In this document: positions 18,044 to 26,620 of the stretch, piece after piece | Layout of the letters: each line of letters begins with the position of its first letter | How positions within the stretch are numbered: the stretch's first letter is position 1 | Source of the DNA: Luteibacter sp. 9135 | GTDB lineage: Bacteria > Pseudomonadota > Gammaproteobacteria > Xanthomonadales > Rhodanobacteraceae | Direction: 5' to 3' | Assembly: GCF_000745005.1 (NCBI RefSeq) | Contig: NZ_JQNB01000001.1 | Span: 3,093,501-3,157,500, forward strand | Length of the DNA stretch: 64,000 nucleotides | The notes under the pieces: model-generated | What the model was told of the DNA's origin: nothing | What the model saw: only the letters and a program-made list of their open reading frames with translations | The model's database searches: none | Program-made: the position numbers and the translations under genes

Positions 18044-19635
18044 GCGTCGGCTCCCACGTCGGCGGTGGTCCAGCGACCGTCGATCCGGCGCTGCACGCCG
18101 CCGGGGTTGCGGTCGCGCAGGTCCGCCGGCAGCAGCGCGTCGGGGACGTTGTCGTAGCTGTGCAGCGCGGTGAAGCGATGGATGGCCGCGGGCATGCCGA
18201 CGGCGGTGAACCCGGCATGGCTGGTGGCGGGGAAGGGCCCGCCATGGTTCATCGCGGCGCTGACCGCCACGCCGGTGGGCATGCGGTTGGCGATCAGACG
18301 ACCCACGCGCGGCCGCAGGTGACGTGCGATGGCTTGCCATAGCGCGTCGTCGCGGCCGTCGGCCGCGCGGTAGAGCGTGCCGGTGAGGTTGCCCTCGAAC
18401 GCCTCCGCCACGCCAGCGAACGCCACGTCGTCGTCCACGCGGACCAGCAGGCTGACCGGGCCGAACGCCTCGGCCTGCAGGGCACGTGCATTCTTCAGGA
18501 ACGCCTCGGCGTGCACGCTCAGCAGCGTCGGCTGGAAACGGTAGCCGGCGTCCTTGCCGGGGCCTCCGCCGGCGAGCACGGTCGCGCCGGCCGCGGTCAA
18601 CCCGGCGACGGCGCGGCTCAGGCTGTCGAGGACACCCCGGGAAAACAACGGCCGCGGCGCGGCGTCGGCGAAACGACGCGTGGCCGCGGCGACGAAGGCG
18701 TCGCCGGCGGCACCCGCCGGTACCACCACGATGCCGGGGTTGGTGCAGAACTGGCCGCTGCCCATGGTGCAGGAGGTGAAGAACGCCTCCGCCAGGGCAT
18801 CCGCACCCTCGGCCAGCGCGCCCGGCAGCAGGAACACCGGGTTGACGCTGGACATCTCGGCGTAGATGGGCACGCCCGCCGCATCGGCGGCCTGCTTCAG
18901 GGCGAGGCCACCGGTACGACTGCCGGTGAAGCCGATCGCGCCCAGACGCGAATCGCCCGCCAGGGCCGCGCCCGTCGCGTTGTCGAAGTGGTAGAGCAGC
19001 TGCACCGACGCGGGCGGCAGGCCGGCTGCCTGCACGGCATCGCGCGCGATCTGCGCCAGTCGCCGCGAGGTGGACGGGTGCGACGGATGCGCCTTGGCGA
19101 TCACCGGGTTGCGGGCCGCGATGGCGGACGCGAAATCGCTGCCGGCCACGGCGTTGAAGGCGAAGGGGAAGTTGTTGGGCCCGAACACCAGCACCGGCTT
19201 GCCCAGCGGCGCGCGATGCGCACGCAGCCCGCTGGCCGTATCGATCGTGGCATCGCTCCAGGCCTGCTCGCGCACCGCGCGTGCCGCCTGGCGCAACTGG
19301 CCGCTGGCGCGGGGCAGTTCCACCGAGCGCAGGCGCGGCTCCGCCGGCAACGCCGTCTCGGCCGTGGCCAGCGCGACCAGCGTCTCCGCGTCGGCGTCGA
19401 TGCCCTCGGCGTAGCGCTCGAGGAAATCGGCGATGCATTCCGGCGGCAGCGCCGCGAGGTCGGCGGCAACCGAGACGGCGGCCACGAGGGCCGCCTCCGC
19501 ATCCGCCGCGCCACTGATCGGGAAGGCCGGCCCGATCGCTTCACCCCGCGTGGGATCCTCGGCGCGGAACGTCCCGGTGGGCGCATCGGCCGCGCGCCAC
19601 CGTCCGCCGATCAGTACCTGCGGCTGGTCGCTCAT
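18040..19635 (-). CDS. 2-Oxoglutarate semialdehyde dehydrogenase (2,5-dioxovalerate dehydrogenase)
   Basis: A 531-residue NAD(P)+ aldehyde dehydrogenase, last enzyme of hydroxyproline breakdown, forming 2-oxoglutarate. Features are PNNFPFAFN, the nucleotide-binding FTGSRTGG, catalytic Glu260 in AEMSSVNP and catalytic Cys297 in GSGQFCTNPG. This signature belongs to the KGSADH clade shared by sugar-acid and hydroxyproline routes. It begins 4 bases after the DapA-like gene on the same strand and overlaps the M24 peptidase gene. The neighbouring epimerase and deaminase fix the assignment to the hydroxyproline route. Confidence 0.92.
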   Translation of the reverse strand: MSDQPQVLIGGRWRAADAPTGTFRAEDPTRGEAIGPAFPISGAADAEAALVAAVSVAADLAALPPECIADFLERYAEGIDADAETLVALATAETALPAEPRLRSVELPRASGQLRQAARAVREQAWSDATIDTASGLRAHRAPLGKPVLVFGPNNFPFAFNAVAGSDFASAIAARNPVIAKAHPSHPSTSRRLAQIARDAVQAAGLPPASVQLLYHFDNATGAALAGDSRLGAIGFTGSRTGGLALKQAADAAGVPIYAEMSSVNPVFLLPGALAEGADALAEAFFTSCTMGSGQFCTNPGIVVVPAGAAGDAFVAAATRRFADAAPRPLFSRGVLDSLSRAVAGLTAAGATVLAGGGPGKDAGYRFQPTLLSVHAEAFLKNARALQAEAFGPVSLLVRVDDDVAFAGVAEAFEGNLTGTLYRAADGRDDALWQAIARHLRPRVGRLIANRMPTGVAVSAAMNHGGPFPATSHAGFTAVGMPAAIHRFTALHSYDNVPDALLPADLRDRNPGGVQRRIDGRWTTADVGADA

Positions 19636-19638
19636 GGA

Positions 19639-20544
19639 TCAGAGCCCCGGCCGGGTGGCGATCGCGTGGTCGATCACCTTCATGGCGTATTCGCGCTCGG
19701 CACCGACTACCGGCAGGCGCGGGGCGCGTACGGTTTCGCTGCCCATGCCCACGCGCGCCTGTACCAGCTTGATCAGCTGCACGAAGGTGGGCACGGTATC
19801 CAGGCGCAGCAGCGGCAGGAACCAGGCATACAGCGATTCCGCCGCCTTGGCGCCACCGTCGCGGGCCAGCTCGAACAGCTTCACCGATTCCGCCGGATAC
19901 GCGTTGACCAGGCCAGCCACCCAGCCCACCGCACCCATGCTCACGCCTTCCACCAGCGCATCGTCCATGCCGACCAGCAGCTGCAGGCGATCGCCCACGA
20001 GCGCGCGGATGGCGGCGAAGCGACGCACGTCGCCCGAGGATTCCTTCACGGCCTGCAGGTTGGCGTGCTGGCCGGCCAGTTCGGCCATCTGCTCGGGCGT
20101 GAAATCGGTCTTGTAGGCCACCGGGTTGTTGTAGAGCATGCAGGGCAGGTCGGTCGCGGCGATCACGGCCTTGGCGTGCGCGCTCATCTCGCGCCAGTCG
20201 GTCGAGTACACGTACGGCGGCAGCACCATCAGGCCGGCGCAGCCGATGGCCTTGGCTTCCTTGGCAAGGCGAACGGCCTCGTCGGTGGACAGCGAGGCGA
20301 TGCCCGGGATCACCGGTGCGCGGCCGTCGAGGGCCTTGACCAGCGTGCGCAGCACCGCCGTCTTGTCGTCGAAGCTCAGGGTGGCCGCTTCGCCCAGCGA
20401 ACCGAGCGGTACGATGCCCTTGCAGCCGGCGTCGATCATCTGCACGGCATGCTTGGCGAGGAAGTCGTGGTCGATCTGGCCGTCGGCCGTGAACGGGGTG
20501 GTGATGGCGGGAAGGACGCCGTGCCAGAGGGATGTGTTGCTCAT
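19639..20544 (-). CDS. DapA-family deaminase (1-pyrroline-4-hydroxy-2-carboxylate deaminase)
   Basis: A 301-residue class I aldolase-fold protein of the DHDPS family. The Schiff-base Lys167 lies in AVKESSGD and Tyr138 in LYNNPVAY; the phosphate-loop equivalent is PLGSLGEAATL. In hydroxyproline operons this branch converts pyrroline-4-hydroxy-2-carboxylate to 2-oxoglutarate semialdehyde plus ammonia. Placement between the dehydrogenase subunits and the semialdehyde dehydrogenase supports that over lysine synthesis. Start ATG at 20544. Confidence 0.9.
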   Translation of the reverse strand: MSNTSLWHGVLPAITTPFTADGQIDHDFLAKHAVQMIDAGCKGIVPLGSLGEAATLSFDDKTAVLRTLVKALDGRAPVIPGIASLSTDEAVRLAKEAKAIGCAGLMVLPPYVYSTDWREMSAHAKAVIAATDLPCMLYNNPVAYKTDFTPEQMAELAGQHANLQAVKESSGDVRRFAAIRALVGDRLQLLVGMDDALVEGVSMGAVGWVAGLVNAYPAESVKLFELARDGGAKAAESLYAWFLPLLRLDTVPTFVQLIKLVQARVGMGSETVRAPRLPVVGAEREYAMKVIDHAIATRPGL

Positions 20545-20557
20545 GTGGATGTGCCTC

Positions 20558-21847
20558 TCAAGGTGAAGGTAGGGAACAGGAAAGGTCCGGCTCGCCCAGG
20601 GTGGACAGGCGAGCGGGAAAGAGCGGGGGGCGCGGATCGGTGCGCAGGCCATGGCCCAGTTCGGCGAGCGCGGCGCCGCAGATGCGGCCCTGGCACGCGC
20701 CCATGCCGCAGCGGGTGGCGAGTTTGGCGCTGCGTGCGTCGGTATGCGTGCGCACGGCGCCCAGCGTGACGTCCTCGCAGCGACAGACCAGGGTGTCGTC
20801 GCGGGCCAGGTCCCGCACACGCGGCGACAACGTGAAATGCCGCTGCAGGTGTGTGGCAAACGCGCGGGCGTGATCGCGTCGGCGTAGCAGCGCGTCGGGC
20901 ACGCGGGCACCGGCGGCGGCGAGCCCGGCGATCTCGCCCTCCAGGCAAGCGCTGTCGCGTCCGCCGATACCGCAGCTTTCGCCGGCGGCGAAGGTGTCGT
21001 CACGGCTGGTGCGCTGGTAAGGGTCGACGACGATCCGGGGATGCACCTCGTTATCGCCGACGCGCGTCGCACAACCGAGTTGTCGGGCGAGGGCCAGGTC
21101 AGGCACCAGTCCGAAGCCGGCGGCCAGCACGTCGCACGCGACATGCCGCGTGCCATGGCCGTCGTCGATATCGGCGGCCACCAGCGCCTGCTCGCCTACG
21201 GCGGCGGTGACCACGCTACCGGTGTGATAGCCCACGCCGCGCAGCGACAGGCGCAGCGCGGCGGCCTGCGTGGCCTTGCCCGGCCAGCGCCAGAGCCCGC
21301 GGGCGAACGCGTTGATGGCGGCGGCCGGTGCCTGCTCATGGATGCCCAGTACGATGGCGCCGTGCCGGTGCGCGGTGGCGGCGGCGGCCAGTAACAGTGG
21401 ACCGCTGCCGGCGATCAACACGCGCCGTCCGCGCAGGGCCCAGCCCTGTTTCAGCAGCGCCTGCAGACCACCGGCGCCGACCACGCCGGGCAGCGTCCAG
21501 CCGGGAAACGGCAGCAGCAGTTCGCGGGCGCCGGTGGCGACCACCAGCGAGCGGAAAGGCAGCAGGTAACCGCGCCGCGGGTCCTGCAACAGTAACTGGC
21601 CGGGTTCCGCGGCGATCACCTGCGTCTCGGGCAGCCAGGTCACGCCGCGCGTGGTCAGCGCGCCGTCGATGCTGCGCCGGGCCATGGCCGGGTAGCCGTA
21701 CGCGATGTCCTGCCGCCAGACCTGTCCACCAGCCGCGGGCTGACTGTCGATCAGGGCCACGCGGTGTCCGTGCGCGGCGGCGGCGGTGGCCGCGGCCAGT
21801 CCGGCCGGGCCCGCGCCCACGACGGCGATGTCGAAGCGGTCATGCAT
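20558..21847 (-). CDS. D-hydroxyproline dehydrogenase, NAD(P)/FAD pyridine-nucleotide oxidoreductase subunit
   Basis: A 429-residue flavoprotein with two dinucleotide folds: VVGAGPAGLAAATA at the N-terminus and RRVLIAGSGPLL in the middle. The C-terminus carries a BFD-like [2Fe-2S] cysteine cluster (CRCEDVTLG then CGMGACQGRICG). This is the architecture of HcnB/OoxA-type subunits, which work with a DadA-like subunit and a small ferredoxin. It overlaps the ferredoxin gene by 8 bases. The complex oxidises cis-4-hydroxy-D-proline. Confidence 0.88.
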   Translation of the reverse strand: MHDRFDIAVVGAGPAGLAAATAAAAHGHRVALIDSQPAAGGQVWRQDIAYGYPAMARRSIDGALTTRGVTWLPETQVIAAEPGQLLLQDPRRGYLLPFRSLVVATGARELLLPFPGWTLPGVVGAGGLQALLKQGWALRGRRVLIAGSGPLLLAAAATAHRHGAIVLGIHEQAPAAAINAFARGLWRWPGKATQAAALRLSLRGVGYHTGSVVTAAVGEQALVAADIDDGHGTRHVACDVLAAGFGLVPDLALARQLGCATRVGDNEVHPRIVVDPYQRTSRDDTFAAGESCGIGGRDSACLEGEIAGLAAAGARVPDALLRRRDHARAFATHLQRHFTLSPRVRDLARDDTLVCRCEDVTLGAVRTHTDARSAKLATRCGMGACQGRICGAALAELGHGLRTDPRPPLFPARLSTLGEPDLSCSLPSP

Positions 21848-22085
21848 CGGTATCCACCCTCATGCCCTCGCGCACGGTGACCTGGCAGGCGCGTTGCTGC
21901 GCCAGGCCGTCGATGCCCACACGGCACTCGAAACACACGCCCATGCCGCACACGGCGGCGCGATGTTGTCCGCCGACCGAGCGGCGGAACGGCCGTTCCA
22001 GGCCGAGCAGCGCGGCGGCGACGCTGATCCGCTCCGGCACCTCGACCGGCAGGCCGTCTATCACGATGCGTACATGCCCGCTCAT
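21840..22085 (-). CDS. D-hydroxyproline dehydrogenase, small [2Fe-2S] ferredoxin subunit
   Basis: An 81-residue ferredoxin-like protein (HcnA/SoxD-type) hidden inside a longer open frame. The start ATG at 22085 overlaps the preceding flavoprotein's stop as ATGA. The cysteine pattern AVCGMGVCFECRVG plus a later Cys in QQRACQV is that of plant-type [2Fe-2S] domains used in multi-subunit imino-acid dehydrogenases. It likely carries electrons between the two flavoprotein subunits on either side. Confidence 0.85.
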   Translation of the reverse strand: MSGHVRIVIDGLPVEVPERISVAAALLGLERPFRRSVGGQHRAAVCGMGVCFECRVGIDGLAQQRACQVTVREGMRVDTDA

Positions 22086-23179
22086 CGGGCCACCCGCGCG
22101 GGATCGTAGGGCGAGGCATCGATGGCCGTGGGGCGTCCGAGCAGCCGGTCGATCAGCAGCTGCGCGCTGCCCAGCGAGGTGGTGACGCCCAGGCCCTCGT
22201 GCCCGGCGGCCACCCATGTGTCGGTCATGCCGGGAACACGGCCGAGGTAGGGCAAGCCATCGACGCTCACCGGACGGAAACCGGTCCAGATGCGCACGGC
22301 CGACAAGTCGCGCAGGAAGGGCAGGAAACGGAAACTGCGCTGGAGCATGCGCTGCACCATGGCCATGGAAACGCCGGCGTCGGCCGCATCGTATTCGCGC
22401 GACGAACCGATCAGGATCTGGCCCGTGGGGCGCGGCTGCACGTTGAACGCCACGCTGGCCGCATCCGCACCGTGGGCGCTGTCCGCGTAGCCCAGTTCGA
22501 GCAGCTGGTGGGTTACCTTGCCGGCATAGCGGTCGGTGATCACCAGGTGGCCCTTGCGGGCACGGATGGGTAGCGTCGGCAGCAGCTGTGGCAGGGCACA
22601 CCCGGTGGCGACCAGGACGGGGCCGCGCAGCGTGCTGCCGTCGTGCAGCACCACCCCTTGCGGATAGAGACTGGCGGCCGTCTGCCGGTGCAGCATGGCG
22701 CCCGCGCGCAGCGCACGATCGACCAGGTGGCGCGCGACCGCCGGCGGATACACCACGGCTTCGTTCGGAATGCGCAGGCCACCGGCCAGGCCGGGCGCCA
22801 GGGCGGGCTCGTGTTCGTAGAGCGCGCGGGCGTCCAGCGGCTCGGCCTGCACACCGGCCGCGAGGAGGCGATCGAGCTTGTCCGGGATGCGCGCCAGTTC
22901 GTCGTCGTTGCTGGCCACCCACAGGGTGCCGCAGCGGCTGAACTCCGCGCCCGGCAGGTTGGCGAAGGCGTCCCACAACCCCAGCGAATAGCGGGACAGG
23001 GCGAACTCGGCCGGATCGTCGTCCATGGCAACCAGGTGTCCCATGGCCGCCGCGGTGGCGCCGCCGCCGATCGCGCCGGGCTCCACGATGGCGACGCTTA
23101 GCCCGGCCGCGCTGGCGCGTTCCGCACAGGCGGCACCGACGATGCCGGCACCGATCACGATCAGGTCGAACGTGCTCAC
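22082..23179 (-). CDS. D-hydroxyproline dehydrogenase, DadA-like FAD subunit
   Basis: A 365-residue D-amino-acid-oxidase-fold protein (HcnC/OoxB/DadA type). The N-terminal FAD motif is [16 protein letters not shown] and a C-terminal [14 protein letters not shown] / [12 protein letters not shown] segment binds the cofactor. It should hold the active site that oxidises cis-4-hydroxy-D-proline to the pyrroline. The start is GTG at 23179, overlapping the epimerase stop as GTGA. The lack of an alternative ATG and this coupling favour it. Confidence 0.88.
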   Translation of the reverse strand: MSTFDLIVIGAGIVGAACAERASAAGLSVAIVEPGAIGGGATAAAMGHLVAMDDDPAEFALSRYSLGLWDAFANLPGAEFSRCGTLWVASNDDELARIPDKLDRLLAAGVQAEPLDARALYEHEPALAPGLAGGLRIPNEAVVYPPAVARHLVDRALRAGAMLHRQTAASLYPQGVVLHDGSTLRGPVLVATGCALPQLLPTLPIRARKGHLVITDRYAGKVTHQLLELGYADSAHGADAASVAFNVQPRPTGQILIGSSREYDAADAGVSMAMVQRMLQRSFRFLPFLRDLSAVRIWTGFRPVSVDGLPYLGRVPGMTDTWVAAGHEGLGVTTSLGSAQLLIDRLLGRPTAIDASPYDPARVAR

Positions 23180-24117
23180 GCGGCGCCGATACCCCAGGCC
23201 AGCGGGTCGGCCTCATCGATCAGCAGGGTGCCTTGCATCGTGACATGGGCACTGCCGGTGATCCGGGGCAAGACGCCGCGCTCGCCGTGCCGGTAGGTGG
23301 CCTCGAAGACGCTGCCCAGGATGCCTGCCTGATGCCAGACCTGGCCCGGATCGAGCTTGCCGTCGGCGGCCAGGCAGGCCACCTTCGCGCTGGTGCCGGT
23401 GCCGCACGGCGAACGGTCGTAGGCCATGCCCGGGCAGAGGACGAAGTTGCGTGCGTCGTTGCCGCCCTCGGGGTCGTGGCTGTTGAGTTCGATGTGATCG
23501 ATTTCCTGACCGCCCGCACCGGTGATGCCGGCGTGCTCCAGGCTGGCGCGGATGGCTTCGGTGTACGCGGTGAGCCCGCGCTGGTTGGCCAGCGTGAGCG
23601 GCAGCGGCGTTTCGCCCGTGATGAAGAACCAGTTGCCGCCCCAGGCGACGTCACCGGTGATGCTGCCGTAGCCCGCGACATCGACCGACACGCTGCGGCG
23701 GTGACGGTAGCTCTCGACGTTTTCGATGGCCACGCGGCCGTCGTCGAGCAGTTCGACGCCCACCATGCCCACCGGCGTTTCCAGGCGATGGCGCCCCGGC
23801 GCGATGCGGCCCAGGTGCTGCAAGGTGCGTACCAGGCCGATGCTGCCGTGTCCGCACATGCCCAGGTAGCCAACGTTGTTGAAGAAGATCACCCCGGCAC
23901 AGGCCGTGGGATCGGTCGGCTCTACCAGCAGGGCGCCCACCATGGTGTCCGAGCCGCGCGGTTCGCAGGCGATCGCCTGCCGCCAGGTGTCGTGTTGCGC
24001 GCGCATGCGCTGCAGTCGCGCGGCCAGCGGGCCGTCGCCGAGATCGGGAAAACCGGAAAGAACGACACGCGTGGGTTCGCCGCCGGTGTGGGAGTCGATG
24101 AAGTCGATTCGATGCAT
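23176..24117 (-). CDS. 4-Hydroxyproline 2-epimerase (proline racemase family)
   Basis: A 313-residue cytoplasmic enzyme converting trans-4-hydroxy-L-proline to cis-4-hydroxy-D-proline. Both catalytic cysteines are present: Cys88 in GMCGHG and Cys238 in [10 protein letters not shown] trans-3-hydroxyproline dehydratase would have Ser or Thr at one site, so epimerase is favoured. ATG at 24117 precedes the conserved [15 protein letters not shown]; the frame extends 31 codons upstream with no family similarity. First gene of the operon, divergent from the AraC regulator. Confidence 0.93.
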   Translation of the reverse strand: MHRIDFIDSHTGGEPTRVVLSGFPDLGDGPLAARLQRMRAQHDTWRQAIACEPRGSDTMVGALLVEPTDPTACAGVIFFNNVGYLGMCGHGSIGLVRTLQHLGRIAPGRHRLETPVGMVGVELLDDGRVAIENVESYRHRRSVSVDVAGYGSITGDVAWGGNWFFITGETPLPLTLANQRGLTAYTEAIRASLEHAGITGAGGQEIDHIELNSHDPEGGNDARNFVLCPGMAYDRSPCGTGTSAKVACLAADGKLDPGQVWHQAGILGSVFEATYRHGERGVLPRITGSAHVTMQGTLLIDEADPLAWGIGAA

Positions 24118-24331
24118 GGGTCCATGCTCACCGGGCAGCCCCTGTGGCGTATAGAAAGCTTTGCTATCGGCAGATGCGGAATTTTGCATAATTGGCTGCA
24201 AGTTCGGCAAGCCGTGCCGAGAATGCCTGTTTCCTTGGCTTTCGCGGCGCGAAGCGGTTTATGATGCATCGCGCCATGGTCCATACGGTCCTGAAACCCG
24301 TGCGCAGCTGTGCCGAAGGAGCATCCTTACC
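24118..24331. promoter_or_regulatory. Divergent control region of the hydroxyproline operon and its AraC regulator
   Basis: A 214-base AT-richer gap between divergent starts. A near-palindrome ATAG-AAAGCTTTG-CTAT lies at 24151-24167, close to the epimerase start, and CGGCA-N5-TGCCG at 24205-24219. Both are operator candidates for the adjacent regulator. Confidence 0.5.
24235..24265 (+). promoter_or_regulatory. Sigma70-like promoter candidate for the PAS-AraC gene
   Basis: TTGGCT (24235-24240) and TATGAT (24260-24265) are separated by 19 bases, longer than ideal. The -10 matches the consensus at five of six positions and lies 67 bases before the start codon. Confidence 0.35.
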
Positions 24332-25072
24332 ATGAAGATTTCCGCCGATGAACTCGAGCCGTTGTTCGATGCGTTGCCCGATGTCGTGTTCTTCGTCAAG
24401 GACACCGAAGGCCGGTACACGCATGCCAACCTGACCCTGGTCCGCCGCCTCGGCCTGAAGCAGCGCAGCGAGGTGATCGGTCGCGGCGTCACCGAACTGT
24501 TTCCCGCGCTCATGGGTGGGTCTTACGCCGCACAGGATCGCCGGGTGCTCGCCGGCGAAGTGATCGAGAACCAGCTCGAGGTCCACATCTTCAGCAACCG
24601 GGCGCCTGGCTGGTGCCTCACCTGCAAGCGGCCGGTGTCCTCGCGCGGCGAGATTCGCGGCGTGATCGGTATCTCGCGCGATCTGGGCCTTCCCGACGGC
24701 AAGCATCCCACGTACGAGCGGCTGCGCCGCGTGCTCGGCTACATGCAGGAGCACTACGGCGAAGGCGTGCGAATTCCCGCGCTGGCCGAACTGGCCGGGT
24801 TGTCGGTCGCGCAGCTGGAGCGGCATTTCCGCCGGGTGTTCCAACTGACCCCGCAGCAGGTGCTGACCAAGTTGCGTATCGAGGCGGCCATGCGCCTGCT
24901 CGGCGGCGACGACAACGTGGCGTCCATCGGCATGGCCTGCGGCTTCGTGGACCAGAGCGCCTTCGCCCGGCAGTTCAAGGCCACCGTGGGCATGACCCCG
25001 AGCGAATACCGCGCCGTGGCGGCCCTGGCGGCACCGGCGCGCAACACGCGGGGCGTAACGAACTCCGCCTGA
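24332..25072 (+). CDS. PAS-domain AraC-family transcriptional regulator
   Basis: A 246-residue regulator. The N-terminal half is a PAS sensor (LPDVVFFVKDTEGRYTHAN, then GVIGISRDLG). The C-terminal ~100 residues form the two-helix-turn-helix AraC domain (LAELAGLSVAQLERHFRRVF and VASIGMACGFVDQSAFARQF). ATG at 24332 has AAGGAG ten bases upstream; the frame is open further upstream without recognisable sequence. Divergent position makes it the likely activator of the hydroxyproline operon, responding to a small ligand through the PAS domain. The ligand is unknown. Confidence 0.88.
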   Translation: MKISADELEPLFDALPDVVFFVKDTEGRYTHANLTLVRRLGLKQRSEVIGRGVTELFPALMGGSYAAQDRRVLAGEVIENQLEVHIFSNRAPGWCLTCKRPVSSRGEIRGVIGISRDLGLPDGKHPTYERLRRVLGYMQEHYGEGVRIPALAELAGLSVAQLERHFRRVFQLTPQQVLTKLRIEAAMRLLGGDDNVASIGMACGFVDQSAFARQFKATVGMTPSEYRAVAALAAPARNTRGVTNSA

Positions 25073-25084
25073 AAAGGTCGCGCG

Positions 25085-25417
25085 TCAGGCGGCCGGCTGG
25101 GCGTCCATCCAGCCCCGCATGAAGGTTTCCAGCGGGACGCGCGGCGGCGGCGTCAGTCCCGCCTCTCGCGCCACTTCCATCGCGGCTTTCAGGAATGCCT
25201 GCTTCGCCTGCGCGGAGGCCTGCCGTGCGGCAGCCTGCTTCTGGCGCAGCTGCACGGTGTGCGCGGATGGCTGGCCCGGGCGGGCGAACTTCTGGTAGCG
25301 ACGTAACTCATCGGCCGCCAGCGCCGTGTCCGCGGCCGCCTTGTCCACGGCGACACGCGCCGCGACGAGTTTCGTGTACCACGCGCTGTGCGGCGGCGGG
25401 GTCGGTGCTGTGGTCAT
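25085..25417 (-). CDS. Hypothetical Ala/Lys-rich helical protein
   Basis: A 110-residue protein of unknown function. The centre is an Ala-, Lys- and Gln-rich stretch (AAARQASAQAKQAFLKAA) likely to form a long helix, flanked by Pro-rich ends. There is no signal peptide or membrane segment. ATG at 25417 overlaps the PAP2 stop as ATGA, so the two are translated together. It ends 12 bases from the convergent AraC gene. Confidence 0.6.
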   Translation of the reverse strand: MTTAPTPPPHSAWYTKLVAARVAVDKAAADTALAADELRRYQKFARPGQPSAHTVQLRQKQAAARQASAQAKQAFLKAAMEVAREAGLTPPPRVPLETFMRGWMDAQPAA

Positions 25418-26046
25418 GGCGAGTCCTGTCGAAGGCGACGGGTGAAGACCTCGCCGTGGCCGCTCAGCCATTGCGCGATGTCCTTGAGGATGTGCTGGGA
25501 CGGAAACACGCGGCCATGGCAGGCCACGGTGATCGCCAGCGCTCCCAGGCCCAACAGCAGCGCGACGTGGCGACGTCGTGGCGCCGGCAGCTCGGCCCGA
25601 GGCGCCACGCCGCGCACGAACCACGCCATGACCGCCACGCCGAGTACCGCGCCGAGCACGACTTCCGACGGGCTGTGCACCTTCAGGGCCAGCCGCGATA
25701 CGGCAACGGCCACACCGAGGCACGTGGCCAGCGCGATGGCGCCGCGGCGAACGAGCAGCGCCCCATCGCGTGCGAGCAAGGCGGCCAGCGAGGGCCAGAC
25801 CAGCAGCGCCAGCGTGGTATGCCCGCTGAAGCCCGTGTAGTCGAGTTCGGCGGGGCCGACGCCCCAGCCCATGAAGAGCAGCTTGGACAGGCAGACGATG
25901 CCGCCGGCGAACACCACCGCGACCGCCCATCGCCGCGCATCGCGCACGCGCAACGGCGGCACCAGCAGGCACAGGCCCATCCAGGCGATCAGGGGGAGCA
26001 GCAGGGCGCTGTCGCCGAAGGCGGTGATGGCGTGCCACGGGTTCAT
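25414..26046 (-). CDS. PAP2-family membrane phosphatase
   Basis: A 210-residue membrane protein with about five or six hydrophobic helices. PAP2 motif 2 is FSGHTTLALL and motif 3 is SRLALKVHSPSE, where the usual final Asp is Glu. Motif 1 (KxxxxxxRP) is weak at KLLFMGWGVGP. The family dephosphorylates lipid phosphates such as undecaprenyl pyrophosphate or phosphatidate. With an exopolysaccharide locus next door, carrier-lipid recycling is plausible but unproven. It is divergent from the tyrosine phosphatase gene. Confidence 0.78.
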   Translation of the reverse strand: MNPWHAITAFGDSALLLPLIAWMGLCLLVPPLRVRDARRWAVAVVFAGGIVCLSKLLFMGWGVGPAELDYTGFSGHTTLALLVWPSLAALLARDGALLVRRGAIALATCLGVAVAVSRLALKVHSPSEVVLGAVLGVAVMAWFVRGVAPRAELPAPRRRHVALLLGLGALAITVACHGRVFPSQHILKDIAQWLSGHGEVFTRRLRQDSP

Positions 26047-26127
26047 GCCATGCCTTCGCGTATCGCTATCATGTCGGTTGCGTTCGTCGCCACGGCGTCG
26101 TCCAAGCCACGGAGTATCGCAGCACCC

Positions 26128-26565
26128 ATGTTCGAACGGATACTGATCGTCTGCGTCGGCAACATCTGTCGCAGCCCCATCGCCGAGTACGTGCTGCGCA
26201 CGCGCCTGGGCGATGGCCATCGTACGCGGGTGGAAAGCGCGGGCCTGGGCGCGCTGGTCGGTCATCCCATGGACGCCACGGCGCGCCAGCTGCTGCACGA
26301 GCACGGCATCGACGGCGATGCGCATCGCGCGCGCCAGGTCGATCGTGCGCTGCTGCGGCCCTACGACGTCATCCTGGCGATGGAGAAGCGGCATGTGGCC
26401 GAACTGGGACGTATCGCGCCGGAGGTCAGCGGCAAGGTGTTCCTGCTCGATCGCTGGGGTGAGGGGCGTGACATTCCCGATCCCTATCGCCAGCAACGCG
26501 AAGCCTTCGAACATGTATACACACTGATCGACGCGTCCGTTTCGGCATGGTTGCGCTATTTGTGA
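26128..26565 (+). CDS. Low-molecular-weight protein tyrosine phosphatase (Wzb type)
   Basis: A 145-residue phosphatase with the N-terminal P-loop CVGNICRS (Cys9, Arg15) and the general-acid loop DPY (Asp118-Tyr120). Such enzymes dephosphorylate the tyrosine-rich tail of Wzc-like kinases and so control polymer length. A Wzc-type kinase lies at the far end of this locus (45058-47247). ATG at 26128 follows GGAG; the upstream open frame is the antisense of the PAP2 gene. Confidence 0.92.
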   Translation: MFERILIVCVGNICRSPIAEYVLRTRLGDGHRTRVESAGLGALVGHPMDATARQLLHEHGIDGDAHRARQVDRALLRPYDVILAMEKRHVAELGRIAPEVSGKVFLLDRWGEGRDIPDPYRQQREAFEHVYTLIDASVSAWLRYL

Positions 26566-26620
26566 CGCGTGCCGTGACGGGTGTCATTTTTCGGCACGTT
26601 CGCCTCGTGTAAGGTTTTCG

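Noticed and set aside
19639..20544. DapA of lysine biosynthesis
   Set aside because: The fold and Lys/Tyr residues fit, but the gene is embedded between hydroxyproline dehydrogenase and semialdehyde dehydrogenase genes, so the catabolic deaminase is preferred.
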